Source: Anaerolineales bacterium (GTDB lineage: Bacteria > Chloroflexota > Anaerolineae > Anaerolineales > UBA11858). From it: a DNA stretch of 41,450 nt. The translations under genes and the position numbers were made by a program. Where the stretch lies: assembly GCA_016785015.1 (NCBI GenBank), contig JADHTJ010000024.1:1-41450 (forward strand), read 5' to 3'. The notes under the pieces were generated by a model. That model was not told the DNA's origin, searched no databases, and saw nothing but the letters and a program-made list of their open reading frames with translations. How positions within the stretch are numbered: the stretch's first letter is position 1; each line of letters opens with the position of its first letter. Below are positions 22,861-32,000 of this stretch, in pieces.

Positions 22861-24113
22861 TGAATGTAGATTTAAATGCTTTATCTCACAGAGGAAACCG
22901 TCATATGGAATACCTCGATAGACTGATTGCAATAAACCAAATGCTGAGTTCAGAGCTTGAACTAAAACCACAATTGAAATCGATTCTTTCCAAAGTGGTC
23001 GAAATGCTTTCTTGTGATGCGGCCTCCATCATGTTCTATGATGAAGACGAAGAGCTACTAAACTTTTCAGTTTCGGTTGGTGCGGAGTCAGATGAGCTCG
23101 CAGCGATTCCCATTCCCGTAGAAGGCAGTATTGCCGGGCTTATCTTCACACAAAGAACACCGATGATCATCAATGATGTACCAAAAAACCCCGATTACTT
23201 TACCGTCGTTGAAGAACGCACAGGTTATCAAGTTCGTAGCTTGTTGGGTGTTCCCATAATTATTCGTGAGCGAACGATTGGAGTCTTGGAGGGCTTGAAC
23301 AAAATAGAAGGAGAGTTTACTGAAGCTGACGCTCAACTTCTATCATTAGTGGCTGCGCAAACCTCAGTAGCGATAAACAATGCGCATATCATCGAAGAAT
23401 TACAACAAGCCAACGAAGAGCTGCGCCAGGCTGACAAGCTCAAAGCCGATTTCATGGCAGTGGCTTCGCATGAATTGCGCACACCTTTAGGGATTATCCT
23501 GGGTTATGCAACTTTCTTGAAAGAGGAAGCGAAGGGAGAATTCTCTGAACACGCTGGAACTGTGCACGCTGCGGCAATGCGCTTACGCGCATTGTTGGAA
23601 GATATGACGAATATGAATTTGTTATACACTGGCGCAACTGAGCTTCGTCTGCGCCCCATTCAAATTCAGAATATGATAAAGACGATATTTGATGATATCT
23701 CTCAAATGGCAAAGGCTGTGGATTATCAATTGGAGTTCATCCCGCCTTCTCAAGATCTATGGGTGAATGCAGACGAACGGCTTCAAAAAGTCTTCGAAAA
23801 TTTATTGAATAACGCCATTCGCTTTACGCCGCCCAAGGGTGAAATTGTGGTTAGGATTTCGGCCACTGAGGGAGAGATTCTTGTTGAAGTTCAAGATAGC
23901 GGTATAGGTATCCATCCCAACGAAGTTGAGCGCATCTTTGCGCATTTCTATCAGGTGGAACATCACATGCGTCGTCGATATGAAGGTTTGGGATTAGGAT
24001 TGGCGATTGCCAGGGGGATGGTGGATCTCCATCATGGCCGGATTTGGGCAGAGTCTGATGGCCCAGGGAAGGGATCAACCTTCAAAGTTCTGTTACCAAG
24101 ATTTGCCATCTAA
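22860..24113 (+). CDS. GAF-domain sensor histidine kinase
   Basis: A 417-residue kinase: a GAF domain (about 25-170), a coiled-coil linker (EELQQANEELRQADKLKADF), a HisKA domain with the phospho-accepting His in ASHELRTPLG, and an HATPase domain with N-box VFENLLNNAIRF, G1 DSGIGI and G2 GLGLGLAIARG. No membrane segment is present, so it senses a cytoplasmic or membrane-partner signal. A start at 22905 (MEYLDRL) with a GAGGAAA ribosome binding site is a good alternative. No response regulator lies next to it. It may be controlled by the preceding Ig/zinc-ribbon membrane protein. Confidence 0.93.
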   Translation: MNVDLNALSHRGNRHMEYLDRLIAINQMLSSELELKPQLKSILSKVVEMLSCDAASIMFYDEDEELLNFSVSVGAESDELAAIPIPVEGSIAGLIFTQRTPMIINDVPKNPDYFTVVEERTGYQVRSLLGVPIIIRERTIGVLEGLNKIEGEFTEADAQLLSLVAAQTSVAINNAHIIEELQQANEELRQADKLKADFMAVASHELRTPLGIILGYATFLKEEAKGEFSEHAGTVHAAAMRLRALLEDMTNMNLLYTGATELRLRPIQIQNMIKTIFDDISQMAKAVDYQLEFIPPSQDLWVNADERLQKVFENLLNNAIRFTPPKGEIVVRISATEGEILVEVQDSGIGIHPNEVERIFAHFYQVEHHMRRRYEGLGLGLAIARGMVDLHHGRIWAESDGPGKGSTFKVLLPRFAI

Positions 24114-24121
24114 GCAAAAAG

Positions 24122-24153
24122 CTGGCTAATTGAAGAGCCAGTTTTTCTTTTTT
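24122..24153. terminator. bidirectional terminator between the kinase and nucleotidyltransferase genes
   Basis: CTGGCT (24122-24127) pairs with AGCCAG (24136-24141), followed on the plus strand by TTTTTCTTTTTT; an A run at 24116-24120 gives a T run for minus-strand transcription. Confidence 0.75.
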
Positions 24154-25156
24154 AAGCCCCGTGTTCGATAGCCCAACTTTCGATTTTTTCTTCTACTTGT
24201 TCCAAATAAATATCTAAAGCTTCGATGCGTTCTAAAAAGTCAGTGCCGAGCAACCCCAATTGTTCAAATGCCGATTGCCATTTTTTGTAAGCTGGGTCGC
24301 TTTGCGGTAAGCAGCCAGCGAGAATATTCCAAGTGTGCAGCAGCGGCCACATTGCATCCTTCGGCCGCTCGCTGGTCAACAAAGCTTCGAAGGCGCGTGC
24401 GTAATAATCCCTTCTATAAGAATGAATTTGAATGGGGCGGTCCGATATAGATGTAGCCAAAAAGGATGCCTTCCAAACCTCTGCCCAATCATGAAGCGTC
24501 TCGACTTCAGCGCGCGGGGCACCAAGCAAACCCATCAGACCTGCATACAGCCCCGGTTGTTCAAAAGACTGCGCACGCTTGGCAAATGTCGTTAGAAACC
24601 GACGATCAGTCAGCGGCTCTCCAACCAATAAAGCGACAGCGTTAGCCGTCTCTTCGATCGCTTTTAAATACTCCGTTGCAGTTTCTTGGTTGCTCTCAGT
24701 TGCTATAGGTTGTAGAGAAATCCATCGATTTCGAGCGCTATCGATCAGAGTGCGCACTCGAATTAAAGTATGGTCTTCGCGGTGGAACATCCCTCGAACT
24801 GTGGCGATGGTGAAATCGAGAAAATGTTGGGGGTCATACAAAACTTGTGCGTTGTAAAGCGTGGGTCCCATCCAAGGGTGAATGCGTAAATCGCGGCCTT
24901 TGAGATATTCCCTTTGAGAATGGTGTTCAATGTCCAGATGCACCTCATCCGTTAATCTGAGAATTTCCCGTTCAACCCTGGGGGTATCGGTGTGGATGAA
25001 GACCAAGTCGATGTCGGTAGTATTACCGAGCAAAGGATCATCCCCCATTACCAAAGAGCCTCGCAGATATGCTGACATGATGTCGTAATTGGCGCGCGTA
25101 ATCTTTTCGACGGTTGTATTGGCAAATTGTTTGAGAATAGCGGGAGTAATTTGCAT
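24152..25156 (-). CDS. nucleotidyltransferase-domain protein
   Basis: A 334-residue protein. The N-terminal domain shows the polymerase-beta-like nucleotidyltransferase pattern GSLVMGDDPLLGNTTDIDLVFI with the DxD metal ligands, plus a third acidic position in VHLDIEH. The remaining 220 residues are mostly helical and not recognised. The protein resembles aminoglycoside or MNT-type nucleotidyltransferases in design, but the target (small molecule, protein or nucleic acid) is unknown. AAGGAGA precedes the start. It lies 39 bases after the deoxynucleoside kinase gene and is probably cotranscribed with it. Confidence 0.75.
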   Translation of the reverse strand: MQITPAILKQFANTTVEKITRANYDIMSAYLRGSLVMGDDPLLGNTTDIDLVFIHTDTPRVEREILRLTDEVHLDIEHHSQREYLKGRDLRIHPWMGPTLYNAQVLYDPQHFLDFTIATVRGMFHREDHTLIRVRTLIDSARNRWISLQPIATESNQETATEYLKAIEETANAVALLVGEPLTDRRFLTTFAKRAQSFEQPGLYAGLMGLLGAPRAEVETLHDWAEVWKASFLATSISDRPIQIHSYRRDYYARAFEALLTSERPKDAMWPLLHTWNILAGCLPQSDPAYKKWQSAFEQLGLLGTDFLERIEALDIYLEQVEEKIESWAIEHGA

Positions 25157-25195
25157 AGGCTATCTCCTTACCCTGGAGCAGGACTCACTTGATGG

Positions 25196-25843
25196 TCAGT
25201 CATCACCTTTGAGGTCTAGGGGCAGTTCCGTTTGGAAAGGGGTCATCTGCAAACTTTGTCGAATCCGATTTTCGACCTGTTTCAAATCTTCCTTACTTGC
25301 TACAAAATTGAGGTTGTTGGTATCGATGGCGAGAATCTTGGGACCATTATAACCGTCACCGAAGAAATTTTCATAGGCATGGTTTAGCTCATCGATATAG
25401 CCTGAATCCATATCCCGCTCATAATGCCGATCCCGATGTGCAATCCGCTGCATCAGCACATCGCTGGTAGCCCGTAAATAGACGATCAAATCTGGAAGGG
25501 AAATTTTTTCAGCCAGTGCGTTGTGAACCTGATGATACGTGGTAAGTTCGTCGTTCTCCAAGTTGATCCCGGCAAAGAGGGCATCCTTTTTAAATGTGTA
25601 ATCTGCGACCACATTTTTCGTGGGATCTAACTCTTTGGCAATGGCTTTCTGTTGATGATAGCGACTGAGCAAAAAGAAGATCTGGGTTTGAAAGGCGTAG
25701 CGCGCTCGGTCTGTATAGAAGTCTGCAAGGAATGGATTTTCTTCGAAAACTTCAAGAAACAATTTAGCTTCGAAAGCAGGTTGAAGTAGTCTTGCGAGAG
25801 TGGTTTTTCCGACGCCAATGACGCCTTCAATTGCGATGTACAT
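25196..25843 (-). CDS. deoxynucleoside kinase
   Basis: A 215-residue kinase of the dNK family (deoxyadenosine/deoxyguanosine kinase type) that phosphorylates deoxynucleosides for salvage. Walker A GVIGVGKTT is at the N-terminus; FEENPFLADFY, the ERD-like lid RHYERDMD and the conserved D in VVADYTFKKD are present. The gene is divergent from ssb. Which base it prefers cannot be told. Confidence 0.9.
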   Translation of the reverse strand: MYIAIEGVIGVGKTTLARLLQPAFEAKLFLEVFEENPFLADFYTDRARYAFQTQIFFLLSRYHQQKAIAKELDPTKNVVADYTFKKDALFAGINLENDELTTYHQVHNALAEKISLPDLIVYLRATSDVLMQRIAHRDRHYERDMDSGYIDELNHAYENFFGDGYNGPKILAIDTNNLNFVASKEDLKQVENRIRQSLQMTPFQTELPLDLKGDD

Positions 25844-25929
25844 ATTCCCTCGGTTTCGCTATGTGTTAATTTGACAATGTTCTAGCCTTTTCAAAAGGAT
25901 ACCAGCCTTTAGAAGCGGCAACAAGGTTC

Positions 25930-25957
25930 TTGACAATAGCCAATCTAATATTACAAT
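25930..25957 (+). promoter_or_regulatory. promoter of ssb
   Basis: TTGACA (25930-25935), a 16-base spacer, TACAAT (25952-25957). It is the same hexamer pair and spacing as the GntR operon promoter at 16955. Confidence 0.65.
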
Positions 25958-25995
25958 AATAGGTGAAAATAATTGCAAATTGTAAGGAGAATGAT

Positions 25996-26367
25996 ATGGC
26001 TGGTCTCAACCGAATACAACTGATTGGTCGATTGGGCAAAGATCCCGAAAGCCGCTCCACACCTTCTGGGAGGCAGGTTTGTTCTTTCAGTGTTGCCGTG
26101 GGGCGCCGTTGGAAGAGCGCCAATGGTGAAGTCAAAGAAGCAACGGATTGGTTCAATGTGGATGCCTGGGGTCGCCTAGGTGAGATATGCCAACAGTATC
26201 TCGGCAAGGGGCGTTTGGTCTTTGTCGAAGGGCGTCTGCAGACAGATCGCGTTGAGGGCGATGGTGACACCCGTTATTACACCAAGGTAGTTGCTTCACA
26301 AATGCAGATGCTCGACCGCAAGCCCGAGGAACCAGATCAAGAGCCTGAAGTGATTGAGGGTGAGTAG
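25996..26367 (+). CDS. ssb: single-stranded DNA-binding protein
   Basis: A 123-residue SSB with one OB fold (LNRIQLIGRLGKDPE ... FSVAVGRRW ... DWFNVDAWGRLGEICQQYLGKGRLVFVEGRL). It protects single-stranded DNA in replication and repair. AAGGAG lies six bases upstream of the ATG at 25996; the frame opens earlier but without support. It is short and ends EPEVIEGE: the acidic tip DDDIPF that recruits partner proteins is missing. Either this is a paralogue or the lineage uses a different tail. Confidence 0.93.
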   Translation: MAGLNRIQLIGRLGKDPESRSTPSGRQVCSFSVAVGRRWKSANGEVKEATDWFNVDAWGRLGEICQQYLGKGRLVFVEGRLQTDRVEGDGDTRYYTKVVASQMQMLDRKPEEPDQEPEVIEGE

Positions 26368-26414
26368 GATTTTCTGACTCCCTCGGGGTGGGTTGCCAAA
26401 TTCCCAAACGGAGA

Positions 26415-26930
26415 CTACGCTTGAGCTTCGAGCTCAAGCAACCAGGCTTTTGTTTCTAAGCCGCCATGACCGCTGTAGCCGTGCAATTTCCCAGCGGAGT
26501 TTAACACGCGGTGGCAGGGGATCACGATAGGGATGGGGTTAGTCGCTTCAGCGCGACCCACGGCGCGCGCGGCTTTGGGATTGCCCACTTGAGCAGCAAT
26601 CTCTCCATAGGTACGCGTTTCACCGCTTGGAATCTCATACGTGGCTTTCAAGGCTTTCATCTGAAAAGGTGTCATCACAGACCAGTCGATAGGCAGATCG
26701 AAGTTCTCGCGTTCCCCCCTCAGATATGCTTCGATTTGGCGGGTGTACGTCTCAGTCCGCTGCTCATCAACGATAACATTCACGCGATACCGATTTTCCA
26801 ATTCTTCGATTAGGGATTTTTTATCGTCCGACATTGATACCCGGATCAAGCCATCTTCACCAACGGCAACCCATATAACACCAATGGGTGTAGGGTTTGT
26901 GCTCCCAATATAGATAATTTCAGATGTCAT
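26415..26930 (-). CDS. ogt: methylated-DNA--protein-cysteine methyltransferase
   Basis: A 171-residue suicide enzyme that removes O6-alkyl groups from guanine. The active-site motif PCHRV is present in IPIVIPCHRVLNSAGKLHGYSGH, and the helix-turn-helix region TYGEIAAQVGNPKAARAVG precedes it. An AGGAGAA ribosome binding site precedes the start. The last codons lie in a 9-bp perfect hairpin (26419-26439). The gene is convergent with ssb. Confidence 0.94.
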   Translation of the reverse strand: MTSEIIYIGSTNPTPIGVIWVAVGEDGLIRVSMSDDKKSLIEELENRYRVNVIVDEQRTETYTRQIEAYLRGERENFDLPIDWSVMTPFQMKALKATYEIPSGETRTYGEIAAQVGNPKAARAVGRAEATNPIPIVIPCHRVLNSAGKLHGYSGHGGLETKAWLLELEAQA

Positions 26931-26977
26931 AATTTCTCCTAAAAATGATAAATCTGCTACCTTGTAACGTTGAACGC

Positions 26978-27211
26978 TTAATAATTCGTTACCATATCGA
27001 TCATGCCGCGCTCGCGGGCGCGAAATTCACACCAAAAGAAGATCACCGCGGCCAGCACGGCGAACACTGCTGTCAAACCCAGCAGGATGCCCATCAGTTG
27101 CGCGTTGCTAAATCCTGAAAGGGTGGGGAAAGCTTGTGCCACAGAGCCAACCAACGAGCGCCGCAGTAATTCCAGCCAATAGGTGATCGGCATGAAAAAG
27201 CCCACTGGGCG
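26978..27211 (-). pseudogene. remnant of an ABC-2 permease (C-terminal part)
   Basis: About 77 residues matching only the end of an ABC-2 exporter permease: [16 protein letters not shown], one hydrophobic segment (LMGILLGLTAVFAVLAAVIFFW), then the terminal FRARERGMIDMVTNY. No start codon with a ribosome binding site is present. The 5' part is missing and the sequence runs straight into the N-terminus of an ABC ATPase in another frame. Confidence 0.75.
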
Positions 27212-27404
27212 CAAGGAGCGTTGTGAGGATCTTAATTAATGTAGTTTTCCCTGCTCCATTGGGACCCAGCAGCCCGAACAATTCCCCTCGTGGGATTTCC
27301 AGGTTGACCTTGCGCAGGGCTTCCAGTTCTTTGGGATCGGTTTTCTTTCCACCGCGAATCTTATAGATTCGACCTAGATTTTGAGTGTCAATTGCTGATT
27401 TCAT
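27201..27404 (-). pseudogene. remnant of an ABC transporter ATPase (N-terminal part)
   Basis: About 68 residues with an intact Walker A ([17 protein letters not shown]) that stop at the TLLAPSG position where normal ATPases continue with about 240 more residues. The signature motif and Walker B are absent. At about 27201-27214 the sequence switches out of frame to the end of a permease. A deletion that removed the rest of the ATPase and most of the permease explains both pieces. Confidence 0.75.
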
Positions 27405-27535
27405 TAGATTTGGATTAAAACTATCAAATTTGATGGGGTATCGTAGGGCAAGCGTAGGTTAAGCGTCATGCAAAACCAGGGGAGATTTAGTATATTTATG
27501 TGCGAAGGGCGATTTCTCTTCTTCTCCTCCTTAGA

Positions 27536-27564
27536 GAGAGCCGGGTATGGCGAACCCGGCTCTC
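27536..27564. terminator. hairpin after the DinB-like gene
   Basis: GAGAGCCGGGT (27536-27546) pairs with ACCCGGCTCTC (27554-27564), 11 bp with a 7-base loop, 14 bases past the stop of the DinB-like gene. No T run follows. The stretch 27405-27535 shows no gene. Confidence 0.55.
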
Positions 27565-27577
27565 GGTGATTCTAGCG

Positions 27578-28084
27578 CTAATTATTTCTTCGTTCACCAG
27601 TTTGCGCTGCAATAAGCTCCTTAATTTGAACAAGATGCAGAATGGGGTGCATGACTGCATGTTCCAACATGGCGTCTATACAATAACGCACACCCCAATT
27701 GGATTCGTACTCACCTCTGTGAAAGCGCTTTTCCTCGACGTTGGCGAGGGGCGCAGCCCAGCGTTCGATCAAATGAGCGATATAGCCCTCTGCTTGTTCT
27801 GCAATTGCGTCTAATGCTGGTGTCGGTTCGATTTCTGGATCGGGAAGATCTAGTTGTTTACAAATCCATACGATGTAGCCGCGATCTGCTCTCAGTACGT
27901 GGGAGAGCAAATCTTCCAACGAAACGTAGCTGGGGTCATCAGTTTCTGGTAAAACAAGGTCAATGGCTTTGGCTTGCTTCCAAGCCTCGAAGCATTCCTT
28001 TAAATACAATCCGCGCAGATGAACCATGCTGCGCGCCGCGCCGTAGCAGTATTTTGGTAGTGTGTTCGTTCGCAAAGTGATCAT
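27578..28084 (-). CDS. DinB-like four-helix metal-binding protein
   Basis: A 168-residue helical protein with the DinB/DUF664 metal-ligand pattern: one His in LLSHVLRADRGY and two in LEHAVMHPILHLVQIKEL. This superfamily includes thiol-dependent transferases and many proteins of unknown function. The gene begins five bases after the DUF2461 gene, so both are probably in one operon. The reaction is unknown. Confidence 0.75.
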   Translation of the reverse strand: MITLRTNTLPKYCYGAARSMVHLRGLYLKECFEAWKQAKAIDLVLPETDDPSYVSLEDLLSHVLRADRGYIVWICKQLDLPDPEIEPTPALDAIAEQAEGYIAHLIERWAAPLANVEEKRFHRGEYESNWGVRYCIDAMLEHAVMHPILHLVQIKELIAAQTGERRNN

Positions 28085-28089
28085 GATTT

Positions 28090-28791
28090 TTATTCCACAA
28101 ATCTCTCAATCATTGTTTGAAGCCAATTGACTACCGGCTCAAGTTTACGATAATGCTCGAAGCAGTAATCCACCAATTTTGCAGCGTGCAAAGCTTCAGG
28201 ATGCTCAATCTCAATCCCGCCAGTCAGGCCGCTATAGAGCAATAGTTCCGCATTTGGATGATCGGGATCATAGTTGCGCGGCACACGCTTATAAGTTTTC
28301 TGCCCGATGCCATAGCCTTTGCCTGCAACCTGAGTGACCACCTCTGCCAAGGCGGGGCCAAACTCGGGATCGACGACTGCATCACGATAAGCCTTGAGAA
28401 TGGGTTTGGAAAAGGAATGCAATCCCACACCTAACATCAAATTATCCACATCGAGGTGGAAATAGTATCCGGGATTCTCGAACTTAGCCCCTTCGCCAAC
28501 CCAGAACCACAGCCCTAGATTGGTTTTGTAAGGAGTCTTGTCTTTGGAGAATCGTGTATCGCGATAGATACGAAAAATAGATTTGTTGACGCGCGGGTCT
28601 GCATTGATACCAGGGGAAAGTTCTTGGAGTCGTTCTCCCATAGCGCCGACAAAATTTCGCGCTGGGGTCATGACGTACTTCTCAAAATTGGGCTTGTGTG
28701 CGGTAAACCAGGTTTTATTGTTATTAACGGCAAGTTCGGCAAAGAACAAAATAGTTTCTTTTGGAAAGCCATTGAAAGGGGATGAGGACAT
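28090..28791 (-). CDS. DUF2461 family protein
   Basis: A 233-residue protein of the DUF2461 (TIGR02453) family. Recognisable blocks are NNKTWFTAHKPNFEKYV, NKSIFRIYRDTRFSKDKTPYKTNLGLWFW and YYFHLDVDNLMLGVGLH. The family has no known function. The start at 28791 (MSSSPFNGF) has AAGGAG seven bases upstream; the frame continues to 28833 but without support. It is divergent from dnaE. Confidence 0.88.
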   Translation of the reverse strand: MSSSPFNGFPKETILFFAELAVNNNKTWFTAHKPNFEKYVMTPARNFVGAMGERLQELSPGINADPRVNKSIFRIYRDTRFSKDKTPYKTNLGLWFWVGEGAKFENPGYYFHLDVDNLMLGVGLHSFSKPILKAYRDAVVDPEFGPALAEVVTQVAGKGYGIGQKTYKRVPRNYDPDHPNAELLLYSGLTGGIEIEHPEALHAAKLVDYCFEHYRKLEPVVNWLQTMIERFVE

Positions 28792-28852
28792 CGTATTTAC
28801 TCCTTTTGCATTCAACCAAATCACATGAGGCAAAACGCTGTTCCATTATATT

Positions 28853-28907
28853 CGAACTTATGTTCTATCACAAGTTCGACAAACTTAAAGAATTGGATTC
28901 TTTAAGT
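28853..28907. promoter_or_regulatory. SOS-box-like site and perfect inverted repeat between DUF2461 and dnaE
   Basis: CGAACTTATGTTCT (28853-28866) fits the Gram-positive-type LexA box GAAC-N4-GTTC. Next to it ACTTAAAGAAT (28883-28893) and ATTCTTTAAGT (28897-28907) form a perfect 11-bp inverted repeat with a 3-base centre. Either could be an operator for the divergent genes. Chance occurrence of the LexA-like word in a window this size is quite possible. Confidence 0.4.
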
Positions 28908-28935
28908 CCGATTAAAAAAATTCTTCGAACCTCTG

Positions 28936-28944
28936 TGCTATAAT
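28936..28944 (+). promoter_or_regulatory. extended -10 promoter of dnaE
   Basis: TGCTATAAT, an extended -10, about 85 bases before the dnaE ATG. No consensus -35 box is seen. Confidence 0.55.
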
Positions 28945-29029
28945 CCCGAATAGTCACATAGTTTAGTAGTCATTAGTCTGTTGATTTTGGATTATTTGAC
29001 GAAAAAACTAAGACACTACCAGACTAATC

Positions 29030-32000
29030 ATGTCATTTGTCCATCTCCATACCCACACAGAATACTCCCTACTCGACGGCTTCAGCAATATCAAGAAGCT
29101 GGTTGAGCGCGCCGCGGAATTGGAGATGCCTGCCTTAGCAATCACCGACCATGGCACCATGTTTGGGGTGATCGATTTTTATAATGCGGCCACGGATGCG
29201 GGCATCAAGCCAATTATTGGGCTAGAAGCCTACATGGCTGCCCGACGCATGACCGATAGACAAGTCCATTTTGATAAGAAATCGTCTCACCTGCTGCTCT
29301 TGGCACAGAATCAAGTCGGGTATCAAAATCTGCTTAAAATTGCCTCAGCAGCTCAGCTAGAGGGTTTCTATTATTTCCCGCGCATCGACCATGAATTCCT
29401 GGCCGAACATGCTGAAGGGCTGATTTGTACATCGGGGTGTATGGCAGCCGAGATCCCGCGAGCCATCAATAACGGTGATCTTGAAGGTGCGCGTTCCAAA
29501 TTAGATTGGTATTACGAGGTTTTTGGGGCGGATAATTTCTATCTAGAACTTCAGGAACACGAAATCCCTGAGTTGGCCAATATCAACAAGGCGCTGCTTG
29601 AACTGGGACCGCGCTACAAAGCTCGCTATGTGGCCACTAACGATGTGCATTACATCAACCCCTCCGATGCAGAGCTGCAGGATATTTTGCTGGCTGTGCA
29701 GACGGGTTCCCTGGTCACTGATCCCAAGCGCATGCGCATGTCCGATAGCACTTACTATCTGAAGAGTGGCGAAGAGATGGGGCGCATCTTTGCTGAAGTG
29801 CCAGAAGCACTGACCAACACCTTGTTGATCGCCGAGCGCTGTGAAGTGGATTTGGGCTTCAAGGGATACCGTCTGCCTGATTTCCCAGTTCCAGAGGGCT
29901 ATGATGCGGAATCTTATCTACGAGAACTGTGTGAAAGCGGCCTTGAGATGCGCTATGGTTCCAGCGCTCAGAATGGGGTCTATCAAGAACGCTTGAATTA
30001 CGAACTAGAAATCATCCACACGATGGGCTTTGATGCTTACTTCTTGATCGTTTGGGACCTGTGCCAATACGCTAAGAAGCAAGACATCTGGTACAACGCC
30101 CGCGGTTCCGCGGCTGGTTCGATTGTGGCCTACGCTTTGGAAATCACCTTGGTGGATCCCATTGAGCACGAACTGATCTTCGAGCGCTTCCTCAACCCCG
30201 GTCGCGTCTCCATGCCCGATATTGACTTGGATTTTCGTGACGACCGCCGCGCCGATATGATGGAATATACTGCCAGAAAGTATGGCGATGACAAAGTTGC
30301 CCAGATCATTACCTTTGGCACCATGAAAGCGCGCGCCGCAATCCGTGATGTCGGGCGGGTAAAAGACATTCCCATCAACGAAGTCGACCGCATTGCCAAA
30401 TTGATCCCCGCCATCCCTGGCAAGCCCGTGACCATTGAAGAAGCCCTGGAAAAAGTTCCAGAATTCAAGCAGGCTTACGAATCAACGGCCTATATTCAAG
30501 ATCTTATCGATACCGCCAAAGGGATGGAAGGTGTGGTGCGCAATGCTGGTACACACGCCGCCGGAGTGGTGATCACTGATAAACCCATCATCGAATATTT
30601 GCCGCTGCACCGCCCAACCGGTTCTGCGCAGGATAGCCCTGTCAAAACGGTCACACAGTTCGAGATGTCCGTCATCGATGAGCAGGGCTTGCTTAAAGTG
30701 GATTTTTTGGGTCTCTCCACACTGACTGTGATGGCACGCGCTTGCGACCTGATCCAAGAACGCCATGGTGTAGAGTTCAATCTCAATAACATTCCTTTGG
30801 ATGATCCTGAAACTTTTGCACTCTTGGGCCGCGGTGAAACCGCCGGGGTTTTCCAGGTGGAAGGCGCTGGAATGCGACGCAACCTGGTCGAGATGAAACC
30901 CCAAAATCTTGACCATGTTATCGCCATGGTGGCGCTTTTTCGTCCAGGCCCAATGGAATTCATTCCCAGCTATATCAAGCGTATGCATGGGCAAGAGGGG
31001 ATCGAATATCTGCATCCCAAACTCGAACCGATATTGGCTGAAACGTACGGCATCACTGTTTATCAAGAACAGATCATGTACACAGCCATGCAACTGGCCG
31101 GGTATTCCGCCTCCGAAGCAGATTTCTTACGCAAAGGTGTTGCCAAGAAGAAAGCCGATGTTTTGCTCAAATCACGTGCCCGATTCGTGAGCGGTACAGC
31201 AGAAAATGGTATCTCAGAAAAAATCGCCAATGAAATTTTTGATAATTGGGAAGCATTTGCTCGTTATGGTTTCCCCAAAGGCCACGCCGCGGATTATGGT
31301 GTCATTGCTGTGCAAACAGCCTATCTAAAGACACATTACCCAGTTGAGTATATGGCGGCCTTGCTATCTGTGGAATTGAACAATACTGACAAGGTTGCGG
31401 CTTATGCGGCCGATTGCCGCCGCATGGGTATCGAAGTATTACCTCCCGACATCAACACCAGTTTGTGGGATTTTTCCATCGACGGGGATGCTGACGATAA
31501 AACCGCTTCAATCCGTTTTGGTTTGGGAGCGGTTAAGAATGTCGGTCATGGCCCTGTGGATACGCTGCTAGAAGCGCGTGATGAAGGCCCCTTTGCTGAC
31601 CTCAATGAATTCGTTCGGCGTGCAGATTTGCGTAAAGTGGGCAAACGTGCTCTCGAATGCCTGATCAAAGTTGGCGCGCTGGATAGCTTTGGCGCTCGTC
31701 CGGCGCTCTTTGATTTTCTCGATCGTATCGTTTCTATCAGCTCTTCATATTTTGCCGCCGCAGATTCTGGGCAAATGAGTATGTTCGGTGCTCAAACTGG
31801 CCTGGTTGAGATTATAGAGTTGCCCGATATCAATGCTGAAGTTACGCGCCGTGAGCAACTGGAGTGGGAGCGCGAACTGATTGGTCTGTATGTCTCCGAT
31901 CACCCCCTCAGCACGGTGATGGATGCCATCGACCAAAATATTACCCACTATTCTTCGGAATTGGTCGAGGCCCATGAAAGACAGCAAGTTCGGGTTGCTG

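Noticed and set aside
26419..26439. 9-bp hairpin as an ssb terminator
   Set aside because: It lies in the coding end of ogt and has no T run; codon content (Leu-Glu-Ala) may explain it.
30482..31093. 203-residue minus-strand ORF
   Set aside because: Antisense to dnaE with no domain or start signal.
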